NCBI RefSeq assembly: GCF_022133705.1
Contig: NZ_JAKNHJ010000013.1
Coordinates: 1 to 64,000, forward strand
DNA: 64,000 nucleotides
Direction of reading: 5' to 3'
Origin: Varibaculum cambriense
GTDB lineage: Bacteria; Actinomycetota; Actinomycetes; Actinomycetales; Actinomycetaceae
The notes under the pieces were generated by a model that ran no database searches, had not been told where the DNA came from, and saw only the letters and a list, made by a program, of their open reading frames with translations. This document shows positions 50,321 through 59,148 of this stretch, one piece after another (position 1 is the first letter of the stretch; every line of letters starts with the position of its first letter). The translations under genes were made by a program, and so were the position numbers.

Positions 50321-52172
50321 CTTTATATCCTTCCTTTATTTTGGCTTTCGTGGTGAGCGCGGCGAAACGCGCCCATGGCAACGGTGTTTTGTCCCAGATG
50401 GCGGGGGCGGGGATTTCTTCCCATTTCAGGGCGTAGCCCGCGCCTCCTGGTCTGGTTAGGTTTAGGTTGATGATCCACCCGGATTTATGCGCGGTCAGGC
50501 TCCCGCCCTCAATGCAAAACCGTTCAATGTCGTGGGCGCCGGGTATCCATTGCGGCATTGAGTAAATAACTAGTTGCTGTCCGATCCTGTAGAGGATGTC
50601 TATTAGTTGCCCGCCGCTAGTGTCTCCAGATAGGCGGGCGGTGTCGATACTTACCCCGGTTATTTTCCAGTCGCCGCGCTCTACCCGGCGTAGCCAGCGT
50701 TGCCCGGTCTCGGTAGTATCTTCGGGGTTTTTTAGCCAGGTTTCGATTTTCAGGCCGGCCGGTCCGATATCGCCCGTTAGGGTTTTGGCGGTGTCGTAGG
50801 AGATTTGCCCGGTTTGGGGGTCGGTTTTTTCGATTGGGTAGCTAATCTCGCATTGGGTGGCGGCTACTTCTCCGTCTTTGGTAATGGTGACGCCTTCTAG
50901 GGGTATTTGGGAGCCGTCTACTATGAGGCAGTTTGTGGTGACTTTTTCGGTGGATACTACGCCGGCGGCGTCTAGGGTGATGTAGGAGATGGCGGGGCGG
51001 GTGTCTGCGTCTTCTAGGAAGATTCCCCAGTCTCCGCCCTCTGAGACTACCGGCCAGGCCGTGAGCGCCGCGCTGGTGGCGGCTTGGTTTATAAGGTCGA
51101 GGGCGGGGCGGGCGTCCACGTCTACCGACTGCAGCACCGGATTTATATCGGATTGGGTGAGCAGGGCTAGCGGGGTATAGCCTGCGGATATTAGATAATC
51201 GGCGGTTTGGTCTAGTACCCATTGGATACGCTCGGTTAGGGGTTCTGCTTGCCGGCGGGGCGCGGCGATTTTCGCGGCGTTTAAGGGGTGGAGGTGGTCG
51301 GAGGCGGTGATAGTGATCTCTGATTTGCTACCGGGTAGTCCTTTGATTTCTAGGGCGGTGATTACCCCGGAAAATACGTGTACGGATTGGGAGGCGTTGG
51401 AGGTCGGTCCCAGCTTTAGGGTTTTTCCTACCTGCCAGGCGCCCCATATCCTCCAGGCTGGGTTAGCCTCTAGGCTGTCCCAGGTTTCATTCTCTGGGTG
51501 GTCCATCCAGGTTACGGGCGGGGCGTATAGGTATAAGACTGGGTAGCCTTCCCCGGGCATAGGGGCTTCCCCCTGTATCTGCCAGGTAGCGGCGCCGGTG
51601 TTTTCTGGTTTTATTTCCGGGTCGGATTCCAGAACGGTTAGGTAGGTAGATTCTGGATTGAACGTGTTAGTGAGTTGCACGCTAGGGGCGGCGGGCGCAT
51701 GTTGGGGGGCGGTTAAAGTAAACTCTACTGCTATTGAAGATCCGGGGTTGACTTTATCGGCTATATAGCGCCATTCTTGCGGGTTTCCGGTGTCCCAGGG
51801 TCCTGGCCCTATCCAGCAGGAGCCCGCTACAAAGTAATTGCCCACCCATTCGCTATAGCCTATCGGGGCGCCGTCTTCGAGGTAGGGGGTTATCCACCCG
51901 TCCTTGATCGCTTGGGTTTTCGCTATGGTGTGCGAGAGTACAAATGAGGAATCTAGTTCAACCGGGCTTCCGGGGCGGATCTTGTGAGCCTGCCTAGCGG
52001 CGGTGATATTTTCGCAGCGGATAACGGCTCGCATGGTGCCTATTTCGGGGTTATCTAACTGATTTTGCCGCCCGAAAGTGATTTCCGCGCCGTCTAAGAC
52101 TCCCCACCCTTCCCGGCCTAACGCTTTTGCGCTGTGGGGTATCTCCCAATCCCCAATACTTAGCCAGGTCAT
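50304..52172 (-). CDS. phage minor tail / tail-tip protein
   Basis: A 622-residue structural protein. Its place directly after the tape measure gene (ATGA overlap) and before the receptor-associated gene fits the tail-tip or Tal-like adsorption protein of siphophages. The N-terminal part (about 1-110) and the segment with ITALEIKGLPGSKSEITITA (about 275-294) resemble the insertion-protein scaffold of tail hubs; the last 150 residues include SMPQWIPGAHDIERFCIEGG. It is thought to close the tail tube and contact the cell surface. Family assignment is by context rather than by motif. Confidence 0.7.
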   Translation of the reverse strand: MTWLSIGDWEIPHSAKALGREGWGVLDGAEITFGRQNQLDNPEIGTMRAVIRCENITAARQAHKIRPGSPVELDSSFVLSHTIAKTQAIKDGWITPYLEDGAPIGYSEWVGNYFVAGSCWIGPGPWDTGNPQEWRYIADKVNPGSSIAVEFTLTAPQHAPAAPSVQLTNTFNPESTYLTVLESDPEIKPENTGAATWQIQGEAPMPGEGYPVLYLYAPPVTWMDHPENETWDSLEANPAWRIWGAWQVGKTLKLGPTSNASQSVHVFSGVITALEIKGLPGSKSEITITASDHLHPLNAAKIAAPRRQAEPLTERIQWVLDQTADYLISAGYTPLALLTQSDINPVLQSVDVDARPALDLINQAATSAALTAWPVVSEGGDWGIFLEDADTRPAISYITLDAAGVVSTEKVTTNCLIVDGSQIPLEGVTITKDGEVAATQCEISYPIEKTDPQTGQISYDTAKTLTGDIGPAGLKIETWLKNPEDTTETGQRWLRRVERGDWKITGVSIDTARLSGDTSGGQLIDILYRIGQQLVIYSMPQWIPGAHDIERFCIEGGSLTAHKSGWIINLNLTRPGGAGYALKWEEIPAPAIWDKTPLPWARFAALTTKAKIKEGYKDARNN

Positions 52173-54379
52173 GCGCTCACCCCGGGGGTAATAGTGATTT
52201 GACCGCGGCCACGCTCAAGGCCGGTTAGTAGCTGCTTGATTTGCCGGGCTACCGCTAGCGGGTCTAGGGCGCCGTTTACGGTGATGTTAATCGGGGCGGC
52301 CGCTACCGTGGCATCCCTGTTACCGGGGCGGATCCACCGGGCAAGTTTTATAGGCTTTATAGGTTTGGCGGTTGGGATTTCTACTAGGTCTTTAGAGGCT
52401 TTAGCAACTAGCGGGCTCATCTGGTCTAGGCCTTTGATGAAGCCTTGCCCGGTCTGTTTGCCTATGAGGGTAAAGACTTTGGAGGGGGAGGCGATTCCTA
52501 GGAAGTGTTTTATGGAGTTGATGGCTTTGTTCGCGATTTTTTTGCCGGCGTCCCAGATTGCAGACCCTAGGGAGCCTACCCCGTTTATGAAGCCGCGGAT
52601 TAGGTCTTTTCCTGCTCCTACTAGGCGATGTCCTAGGTTTCCTACCGCCGCAACCGCCCGGCCGGGTAATCCTCTAACCACGCCCACCGCGCGGCCTACA
52701 CCGGAAGATATGGCGCCGGTGATCCCGCGCCAGATGGAGACCGCCTTAGCGTGCACCCAATGCCAGCCAGCGCCCCAAAGGTTCTTTATAAGGGATACCC
52801 CGCCTGTGAAGAAGCTTTTTACCCGGTTCCAGCCGCCAGAGATAGCGCCGGTGATCCCGTTCCATACCGCGGTTACTAGGCCTATGATCCCAGCCCAGGC
52901 GTTATTCCATAGGGTACCGATTAAGGCTAGGGCTCCGGCTATAATGCCTTGTACGCGCTGGATGGATCCGGTTATGATCCCGCTGATTACTGTCCATACC
53001 CCGGAAACAATGCTTTTAAGGCCGTTCCATAGGGTGTTCCAGTCGCCGGTAAAGATCCCCTTAAATACTTGGAAGATGCCGGTTAGGATTTGCAGGGCGC
53101 CGCGGATAACGGAGCCTATAGCGGTAAATGTTCCGGTAACTATCGGTAGGAGCACGCTAAATATTGGCATTAGCGCGCCAATAATCGCGGCCGCTACGGG
53201 TTTTATGGCTTGGTAGAGGCCTTGCGCTTGCGTCCCGATATCTTGGAAGATTTTCCCGGCCGCTTTGAGGGCGGGGGAATCAAACGCTTTGCCCATGGCT
53301 CCGAGCCCGCCGGGACCGGATAGGTTTTTGATTAGCCCGGCTAGCCACCCTAGCGCCTGTCCCACAGTGTTAAACACCCCGGAAGCTAGCGGCTCTAACG
53401 CTAACTTGGCGTTGTTTTTGAGTAGCTGCCACGCTTCGGCAGCGTCGGCGGTTTCCTTGCCTACTCCTAGAATGGTATCCCCGCTACCTTGCGCGGCTTT
53501 GGCGATGGCGTCCATGTTGATCGCCCCGGATTTTAGGGCTCCGATAAATTGGGGGGCGCCGCGGGTTCCGAACAGTTTGGACGCTAGGTTTAGGGCGCCG
53601 GCTTCGTCTCCTTTCTTTAGCATGGTTCCCATTTCTCCGGTTACCCGCTTGAAGGCATCGGCGGGTTTTTCCCCGCTCTTAGATACCTCTAGGAGGGCTT
53701 TGCCCATAGATCCGAGCGTCTTGTTAGCGTCCAGGCCGCTCTTGTTTAGCAGGCCGGCCATGGCGGCGGATTCGTTGAAGCTAAAGCCGAGGGATTGCAG
53801 CGCCGGCGCGTTCTTACCGAGGATCCCGGACAGGTCGTTCATGGATATGCCGGTAGCCTGGGAGACTCTAAAGAGGGTGTCCATGCCGGCTTCTGTTTGT
53901 TTGCCGGTGATGTTGAAGCCGTTTAGCGCGCCGGTGGCTTTATTGATGTCTACCTCTTCGCCTAGGATCCGCCCGGCCTCTAAGAATTGGCTGGACACGG
54001 TTTCTAGGGTCTTACCAGTTAGCCCGGTGCGCGTGTTTACGTCTGCTAGGGATTTGCCGATCTTGTCAAAATCCGCTGGGACGGTGGCGGCTACGTTACG
54101 GGCGGATCCTTTAAGAGATTCGAACGCTTGCCCGCTGGCTCCGGTGCCTATCCGGATTGTGTCATACATCGAGTCGAACTCTTCCCCGATGTTGTACAGT
54201 CCTTTAGCGGCGGCTACTGCTGCTACCGGGATTGCCGCGATTCCGGCGGCTACTAGCGGACCGGCTTTGCCAAACTTGGAGGTGAATTTATTTAGGAAGC
54301 CGCCCGCGCCGTTTAGGGCTTTTTGGGCGCCGGTAGCGTCACCAACAATTTTTATTGCCATCACGGCGGGGCCGGCCAT
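52169..54379 (-). CDS. phage tail tape measure protein
   Basis: A 736-residue tape measure of the TP901 type, which sets tail length and is ejected with the DNA. The N-terminal part has the conserved fold (IKIVGDATGAQKALNGAGGF, FDSMYDTIRIGTGASGQAFE, about residues 6-95). Several hydrophobic segments lie in the middle (about 385-520) with repeated W-x-G-x3-A patterns such as IWRGITGAISSGVG. By the usual 1.5 angstrom per residue the tail would be about 110 nm. It follows the frameshifted chaperone pair by 6 bases. Confidence 0.92.
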   Translation of the reverse strand: MAGPAVMAIKIVGDATGAQKALNGAGGFLNKFTSKFGKAGPLVAAGIAAIPVAAVAAAKGLYNIGEEFDSMYDTIRIGTGASGQAFESLKGSARNVAATVPADFDKIGKSLADVNTRTGLTGKTLETVSSQFLEAGRILGEEVDINKATGALNGFNITGKQTEAGMDTLFRVSQATGISMNDLSGILGKNAPALQSLGFSFNESAAMAGLLNKSGLDANKTLGSMGKALLEVSKSGEKPADAFKRVTGEMGTMLKKGDEAGALNLASKLFGTRGAPQFIGALKSGAINMDAIAKAAQGSGDTILGVGKETADAAEAWQLLKNNAKLALEPLASGVFNTVGQALGWLAGLIKNLSGPGGLGAMGKAFDSPALKAAGKIFQDIGTQAQGLYQAIKPVAAAIIGALMPIFSVLLPIVTGTFTAIGSVIRGALQILTGIFQVFKGIFTGDWNTLWNGLKSIVSGVWTVISGIITGSIQRVQGIIAGALALIGTLWNNAWAGIIGLVTAVWNGITGAISGGWNRVKSFFTGGVSLIKNLWGAGWHWVHAKAVSIWRGITGAISSGVGRAVGVVRGLPGRAVAAVGNLGHRLVGAGKDLIRGFINGVGSLGSAIWDAGKKIANKAINSIKHFLGIASPSKVFTLIGKQTGQGFIKGLDQMSPLVAKASKDLVEIPTAKPIKPIKLARWIRPGNRDATVAAAPINITVNGALDPLAVARQIKQLLTGLERGRGQITITPGVSA

Positions 54380-54385
54380 TATTCC

Positions 54386-54526
54386 TTATTCCTCCTGTAG
54401 TTCTGCGAGTTGGTTTAGGGCTTCATATAGGATCCCGGGGGGCGCGTCTAGCCACCCGGTAGGGCTGCTACCCGTTGCTAGGCATAGCGCCGCTATCGAT
54501 TCCGTTAGGGTTGTGTTCTCGAAAGG
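54386..54526 (-). CDS. second tail assembly chaperone frame (gpT-like), reached by +1 frameshift
   Basis: In the frame shifted +1 relative to the upstream chaperone, translation is open after a TGA at 54529-54527 and reads through LTESIAALCLATGSSPTGWL and DAPPGILYEALNQLAELQEE to TAA at 54388-54386. It has no own start or ribosome site and is the typical short C-terminal extension made by ribosomal frameshifting. TTT-CGA at 54524-54519 is a plausible slip site. Confidence 0.6.
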   Translation of the reverse strand, partial: PFENTTLTESIAALCLATGSSPTGWLDAPPGILYEALNQLAELQEE

Positions 54527-54785
54527 TCACGCCTTGGCCGTCTTCTGATTCTTCAGCTGCAAGCAGGGAGTTTAGCCAGTCGTTAAACTCTGGGACGTTA
54601 GGTTCTTTGCGGCGTGCCATGGTCCAAGCGGCATATAGGGTGCCTTCGTAGGCCATTTCACTCATGTTCATTTCCCGGGAGGCGGCGTATCCTTCCGCGG
54701 CTACGATAGCGGCGGGAAGTAGGGGATAAGAGGCTTCCCGGCCTCCCTCATAAATAACGTTTAAATGCTTTACTTTTACGCTCAT
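54468..54785 (-). CDS. tail assembly chaperone (gpG-like)
   Basis: A 105-residue protein encoded between the tail-tube region and the tape measure gene, the standard place of the chaperone that coats the tape measure during tail assembly. The fold region LPAAIVAAEGYAASREMNMS (about 23-42) is helical and the C-terminus is acidic and flexible. Its last 20 codons overlap the +1 frame that would be fused as gpGT. The ATG overlaps the preceding gp10-like gene by 4 bases. Confidence 0.72.
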   Translation of the reverse strand: MSVKVKHLNVIYEGGREASYPLLPAAIVAAEGYAASREMNMSEMAYEGTLYAAWTMARRKEPNVPEFNDWLNSLLAAEESEDGQGVTFREHNPNGIDSGAMPSNG

Positions 54786-55231
54786 ATCAGATTGGCTCCT
54801 TTGAGTTTTGCGGTTTTTTCTTTGATGATCTTTGCGTACATGGCTTGAATTTCCGGATCCATTTCCCTAGCGGCCTCCATGATGAAAGGCCGGCGCTCTA
54901 CGGGGGCGGCAAAGGGTTTACGCCCCGATGATGGCGGCTCCGCTGTTAGAGACGGCCACATCTTCCGGCCCCAATGGATAACCCACGCGTACTTGACGCG
55001 GGCGTTGCCGGCTCTTACGGTGGCTTTGCGTTTCGCGCCGCCGCCTCTAATGGTGCCTTGTAGGGTGCCTTCTAGGGTGGGGGCTTTGGAGCGGGCGCGG
55101 CCGGCTACTTTTTGCGCTATCTCGGAGTTGAGGGCTTTGAAGTCTTCGAGGTCATCCCCGATCTTTCGTAGGGAATATCTCAGTTCGTCTAGCCCGGCGA
55201 TTTCGACCGCGCCGCGCTCTTTCTTTCCCAT
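54782..55231 (-). CDS. HK97 gp10-like tail completion protein
   Basis: A 149-residue basic protein of the HK97-gp10/minor capsid type that helps complete head-tail or tail-terminator joining. The start VEIAGLDELRYSLRKIGDDL (about 8-27) and the central RSKAPTLEGTLQGTIRGG with VKYAWVIHWG (about 47-90) are typical (the A-R-x-x-A-P-x-x-x-G-x-L pattern). The ATG follows the stop of the tail tube gene directly, and its end overlaps the chaperone start by 4 bases. Confidence 0.75.
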   Translation of the reverse strand: MGKKERGAVEIAGLDELRYSLRKIGDDLEDFKALNSEIAQKVAGRARSKAPTLEGTLQGTIRGGGAKRKATVRAGNARVKYAWVIHWGRKMWPSLTAEPPSSGRKPFAAPVERRPFIMEAAREMDPEIQAMYAKIIKEKTAKLKGANLI

Positions 55232-55675
55232 CTATCCAGCAGGGTTAACGGTGGGATCGGCTGCTTCTTCTAGGGTTGGTTTACCCACGGTCGGGAAGCT
55301 AAAGCCGGTCGAGTTGGATTTTTTGACGTCCCCGCCGATTTCTACCGGCGCCACCTGACAACGCCCCTTAATGGTTAGGGCGCGCGCGTTATTCGGTTTA
55401 AAGACAAATTGCACTTCTTCGCCCATGTGATCGAAACACCATTTAGGGAGCGAGTCGGTTCCATAATCTTGCAGGATCTCACCCTCTAGGGAGCCGGTGA
55501 GTTCCCCGGGCTCGAGGTACTCCGAGCCGTCTAACATCGGGGTCGGGTCTTCGGTCTTGTATTCCGGTTTGTAAGTTAGTTTGGTGCATTGCCCGGCGAA
55601 CTCGCGGGCGGCGCCGCCTTCATCCGGGGTAAACGTGAGTTTTCCAGGTCCTAGTTTGTCTGCTTTAACTGCCAT
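55232..55675 (-). CDS. major tail tube protein
   Basis: A 147-residue acidic protein. Conserved features of siphophage tube proteins are visible: LTFTPDEGGAAREFAGQCTKL (about 13-33), the exchange TPMLDGSEYLEPGELTGSLE (about 45-64) and a beta-rich C-terminus with ALTIKGRCQVAPVEIGGDVK. Hexameric rings of this protein stack to form the tail. A ribosome site AAGGAG lies about 8 bases before the ATG at 55675. Location before gp10-like and chaperone genes agrees. Confidence 0.75.
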   Translation of the reverse strand: MAVKADKLGPGKLTFTPDEGGAAREFAGQCTKLTYKPEYKTEDPTPMLDGSEYLEPGELTGSLEGEILQDYGTDSLPKWCFDHMGEEVQFVFKPNNARALTIKGRCQVAPVEIGGDVKKSNSTGFSFPTVGKPTLEEAADPTVNPAG

Positions 55676-55687
55676 GATTGTTTCTCC

Positions 55688-56056
55688 TTATATTTGGTAG
55701 CTGTTTGAATAAGTGATTTTGTAGGCCGCAAAATACCGGGTGGTACCGGGCGGGGTTACTCCTAGCGCATACGCAGAATCAAACCCAAGGGGTACTAGTG
55801 CCTCTATGCCGCTAGAGAGGGCGGCGCGGGCTTGGGTCTGGTCTTGTTCTGCTGCTATTAGCCAGATCTCAAAATCCGCGACAAGCTGGTTAAATGATTC
55901 TGGTTTTATGTTTGGCTCGGTAATGATCGCGGCGTTCTTGCCTGCAGCTAGCGCCGCATAACCGCTAGTTGGCTCGCTCGTGACTAGGTAAGAGTCTGGG
56001 AGCGCCCCGGCTAGGGCTTCCTGCTCGGATTCGATGATCTCTGCTAGTAGGCTCAT
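55688..56056 (-). CDS. phage head-tail joining / tail terminator-like protein
   Basis: A 122-residue protein starting MSLLAEIIESEQEALAGALP at 56056. The longer open frame to 56194 lies antisense-like over the connector gene and is not used. The ATG overlaps the stop of the connector gene by 4 bases. Size and position between the connector and the tail tube gene fit a tail terminator or head-closure protein. No motif fixes the family. Confidence 0.55.
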   Translation of the reverse strand: MSLLAEIIESEQEALAGALPDSYLVTSEPTSGYAALAAGKNAAIITEPNIKPESFNQLVADFEIWLIAAEQDQTQARAALSSGIEALVPLGFDSAYALGVTPPGTTRYFAAYKITYSNSYQI

Positions 56057-56364
56057 GCGATTCCTACTCCTAGCCAGGGAGCCAGCAGGGCTCGGGCAGG
56101 GGTGAGCGGATCCAGAGCCGGGCGGGCAGGAGACGCCAATAAAGTGCCATCTCCGAAAGCTGCTAGATCCTGCTTGCCTACCCGCCTTTGCCACAGATTC
56201 CCGGCAACTTCTAAAATTGCTTGGTTTAGTACCGGTCCGGGTACCTGGCAGCGCCCGATATGTCGGTTAACCCGCTCGGTGGCAGCCTCTAGACAGGCGG
56301 ATAGGTATTCGCTGTCAGAGGCCGCCGCCCCGGTAAACGCGCGCAGTTGGTTTACGTCTGCCAT
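56053..56364 (-). CDS. phage head-tail connector (gp6-like)
   Basis: A 103-residue, largely helical protein whose start (ADVNQLRAFTGAAASDSEYL) and following helices (LEAATERVNRHIGRC, LNQAILEVAGNLWQRR) match the small connector family that forms a ring under the portal. It follows the capsid gene by 2 bases and is coupled to the next gene by an ATGA overlap. The C-terminal LAPWLGVGI motif is common in this family. Confidence 0.7.
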   Translation of the reverse strand: MADVNQLRAFTGAAASDSEYLSACLEAATERVNRHIGRCQVPGPVLNQAILEVAGNLWQRRVGKQDLAAFGDGTLLASPARPALDPLTPARALLAPWLGVGIA

Positions 56365-56366
56365 GT

Positions 56367-57920
56367 CTAGGCGCCGATCTTTACCGGCTTAATAAGATCC
56401 GGATGTTGACTAAAGATCGCGGCGTACCCGTAGACGGAAAACTGTTTAGTTAACGTGGTGATGTTTTCATCTTCCAGCCGTAGGGGTGCGCCGGGTAGTT
56501 CCGCCGTGGTTAGCGCGTCTTTGGAGTAGGCAACCATGTGATCGCCTTCCCACTTGGGAACGCGGCTAATAGTGATCTGTCCGATCTGAGCGCTAGGCAG
56601 GTTAAAGGTAATAGTTCCCTGGTGTTCTAGCGGGGCGCCTTGCAGCTGTAGGGCGCGCGGATCGCGTGGCAGGTTCTTTACCCACTTGAAAACGCTAGGC
56701 GATACTAGCAGGCCGTCCATGGAATAGGGGATGTCCTCATACACGTCCGTTAGGTCTAGTAGGAGGTCTTCCAGGTCCGCCACCGTGGCAGTAGTTCCCT
56801 TGGTAAGGGTGAGCACCGGGGTATTATCGGCGGCGAGCGCTTGGAACTTTTCCCGAACGTCCGCTTCAATGGTCGCGGCGTATTGATAGGCCAAGTCTTT
56901 GAAAATTTCATCCAAAATAACGGGGCTGGTGGTGCGCTCGATAGATTGGCGGGTGATGTTGTCTACCGCGCCTCCGTAGGTCGAGACAGTTGCAGATTGT
57001 ACGGTCCATGTTGCGGGCAAACCGGTTACTAGCTTGTCTCCTTCTTTTGCCTGCTCGCCTACCTTGATAGTGGATGGCTCTGCTTTTAGCCCGTATTCCA
57101 TGGTCATGCCAGTGGAGGGCAACGCAATAGTGGTAAATAAATTCTTGATTGGCTGCTTTGCCTCCATGCGCTTTTCAATATCGCCTAACCAGACTGGCAG
57201 GTTCACATAATCGGCGGTAGTTCCGGTAGCAGCCGCGCGGGCTAGCTGCTTTGCGTCGTCTTCGCCCTTTTTGTAGCCGGCTACAAACTCACCATAAGAG
57301 CGGTAATTGATCCCGGGGGTGGTAGGGGCGGGCTTGTCTGCTAGGGCTGCTAGGGAGCGCTCTAGGGCTTCCATACGCTCCAAAGTCTCAGCGGTTTCGG
57401 TTGTGGTTTCGTTTTCCATATCTTTTTCCTTTTCTTTTTCTTTTGGTTTGGGTTGTTTTTCTCGAACTTTTTCGATCTTCGCGGCCTCATAGGCGGGAAA
57501 CTCCACGATGGAGAACTCCCGCGCCCGGACTTTCTTCCAGGTAATATGCGCTCCGTCTTCGCGGTCTTCTTGGTCGTATTCGATGCCCTCAAACCCGATA
57601 GAGCAGGAGGTGAGCACCCCGTCTTTTAAGAGTTGGTAGATTTCATTGCCGCGGGTGGTTTGGGAGATTACCCCGTCGAACTCCACGCCGTTTTCTGTTT
57701 CGCGGGTTGCGGTTATTCGCCCGATGGGCTCAGAGTGCGCGTAACGCAAAATTGCGCCGGTAGCGTCTACGCTCCCGGGTGCGAACTGCTCATAGAGGCC
57801 GTCCCATATTTGGGTTTCATCGTTATATGGCACGCCTAGAGCGGTTACCCCGCGTTCTTCTTTGTTGCCGTCTGCTCGGATTGTGAGGGAGCGGGTTTGA
57901 AGCTGGTCTAGGTCACTCAT
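56367..57920 (-). CDS. HK97-type prohead protease fused to major capsid protein
   Basis: A 517-residue fusion. Residues about 1-165 are the prohead protease, with His in LRYAHSEPIGR (about 67) and Ser in VLTSCSIGFEG (about 113) as catalytic residues. A Lys/Glu-rich linker (about 155-168) and a coiled-coil delta/scaffold region (MENETTTETAETLERMEALE, about 168-187) lead to the HK97-fold capsid (about 205-517, with FTTIALPSTGMTMEYGLKA). ATG at 57920 overlaps the portal stop by 4 bases; the frame to 58010 is ignored. An internal ATG at 57419 with AGGA 7 bases upstream could yield capsid separately. Confidence 0.88.
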   Translation of the reverse strand: MSDLDQLQTRSLTIRADGNKEERGVTALGVPYNDETQIWDGLYEQFAPGSVDATGAILRYAHSEPIGRITATRETENGVEFDGVISQTTRGNEIYQLLKDGVLTSCSIGFEGIEYDQEDREDGAHITWKKVRAREFSIVEFPAYEAAKIEKVREKQPKPKEKEKEKDMENETTTETAETLERMEALERSLAALADKPAPTTPGINYRSYGEFVAGYKKGEDDAKQLARAAATGTTADYVNLPVWLGDIEKRMEAKQPIKNLFTTIALPSTGMTMEYGLKAEPSTIKVGEQAKEGDKLVTGLPATWTVQSATVSTYGGAVDNITRQSIERTTSPVILDEIFKDLAYQYAATIEADVREKFQALAADNTPVLTLTKGTTATVADLEDLLLDLTDVYEDIPYSMDGLLVSPSVFKWVKNLPRDPRALQLQGAPLEHQGTITFNLPSAQIGQITISRVPKWEGDHMVAYSKDALTTAELPGAPLRLEDENITTLTKQFSVYGYAAIFSQHPDLIKPVKIGA

Positions 57921-59050
57921 TCGTTTGTTTCCTCCTGCTCTTGGTCTTGTTCGTCTAGGGGTTCTCTGCCTTCGAGGGCGCGGGCTTCGTCCTTGGTGAG
58001 TAGCCCGCAATTGATAGCGATCTGATAGGACTCGTAACGGGTCTTGGTGTCAGCCCGTAGTAAGCCTTCGTAGTTGAATTTGGCTTGCATCCCGGCGGGT
58101 AACATCCTGCTCAATTCGCCTTCTATCTTGCGGGTGTAGCCGGTGAGGGTGAAGCGGCTGAACTCTATCCAGGCCTGTTCAATATTGCTGTAGGTTTGAG
58201 AGTTTCCGTCTACGGCGGCTAGGAGTAGCCCGGCGGGTACACCGAACAGGCGCGCTATCTCGGTCGTGGTAAAGGCGCGGGCTTCGAGCCATTGCGCGTC
58301 CTTAGGGCTAATAAGAATCGGGGTGTACTTTATGCCTTTGGGAAGGACTCTTGCCCGGGATGGATTACTTGCCATGTCTAGGGGTTGCCCGTTTTCGTCT
58401 AGGTAGTTCCAGGCCTGCAGAATGTCGGAGGCTTCTGCCTTGTTTAGGGGTTGCTCGGTGGAGAGGATTCCGGCGGGTTGTCCAGAGGAGGCAAAATAGT
58501 CGGTTGCGTAATCTCGGATCGCGGCCGCGCCCTCTAAATCCCGCCTTGCGGCGGTGATAGGTCCGATACCGGTTAACATGCCGGGCATACGCGATAAGGC
58601 GGCGTGTCCCATCTTCCCGGCCGGGATCTCTTTCCCGTTTATGGAATATACCCGGCGGGTTTTGGTTTTATCCCAGGTAACGGTTACTAGATCCGGGTGG
58701 ATCGCGCGAAGTTCTGCAGGGGCGCCCCGGTATTCTCCGATGGCCAGCCAGTAGGCGTTACCCCTAAGCGCTAGGGATAAAACTAGCTGTTCAATGAACT
58801 CATCTCGTGAGATGTTGAGGTCTGGGGTTTTAAGGATCCCGGGAGTTTGCGCCGGGGTTAGGCGCCGCCCGTTCTTTTCCGCATAAAGGGGAAGCTGGGA
58901 GATGCCATTAGCGATTACTTGCACCGCGCGATAAACCGCCGGTAGGGATAGCGGTTCATCTAGGCGGGGGCTACGCGGGGGCGGGGTGATCCCTTTTCCA
59001 CTCGGAACGCTAAAGGTTTTGGAGCGTTTGAAGAAGTCTAGGAGTCCCAT
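57917..59050 (-). CDS. HK97-family portal protein
   Basis: A 377-residue portal that forms the dodecameric DNA channel at one capsid vertex. LSLPAVYRAVQVIANGISQLPLY (about 34-56; the A-V-x-R-A-V-x-x-I pattern), LRGNAYWLAIGEY (about 102-114) and IARLFGVPAGLL (about 268-279) are family features. I start at ATG 59050 (MGLLDFFKR, a typical portal N-terminus) because the longer frame to 59191 would overlap the terminase and reads through a tandem repeat. The stop overlaps the protease-capsid start. Confidence 0.9.
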   Translation of the reverse strand: MGLLDFFKRSKTFSVPSGKGITPPPRSPRLDEPLSLPAVYRAVQVIANGISQLPLYAEKNGRRLTPAQTPGILKTPDLNISRDEFIEQLVLSLALRGNAYWLAIGEYRGAPAELRAIHPDLVTVTWDKTKTRRVYSINGKEIPAGKMGHAALSRMPGMLTGIGPITAARRDLEGAAAIRDYATDYFASSGQPAGILSTEQPLNKAEASDILQAWNYLDENGQPLDMASNPSRARVLPKGIKYTPILISPKDAQWLEARAFTTTEIARLFGVPAGLLLAAVDGNSQTYSNIEQAWIEFSRFTLTGYTRKIEGELSRMLPAGMQAKFNYEGLLRADTKTRYESYQIAINCGLLTKDEARALEGREPLDEQDQEQEETNE

Positions 59051-59111
59051 AGCCGCAAAGCTAAGCCAGGCACCCGCAATTGTCCTAGGGATTGTTAACA
59101 GGAGGGCTATG

Positions 59112-59140
59112 GAGGGACACTGAGGGACACTGAGGGATAG
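59112..59140. repeat. short tandem repeat between terminase and portal genes
   Basis: The 10-base unit GAGGGACACT occurs twice at 59112-59131, and a partial third unit follows. It falls in the 98-base gap between the large terminase stop and the portal start. Confidence 0.7.
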
Positions 59141-59148
59141 TAAAGGGG

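Noticed and set aside
52236-53216. 326-residue plus-strand frame opposite the tape measure gene
   Set aside because: Antisense shadow rich in Pro, Arg and Ile without a ribosome site.
53265-54548. 427-residue plus-strand frame opposite the tape measure gene
   Set aside because: It is long because of the codon bias of the minus-strand gene; its Ser/Pro/Ala-rich sequence matches no family.
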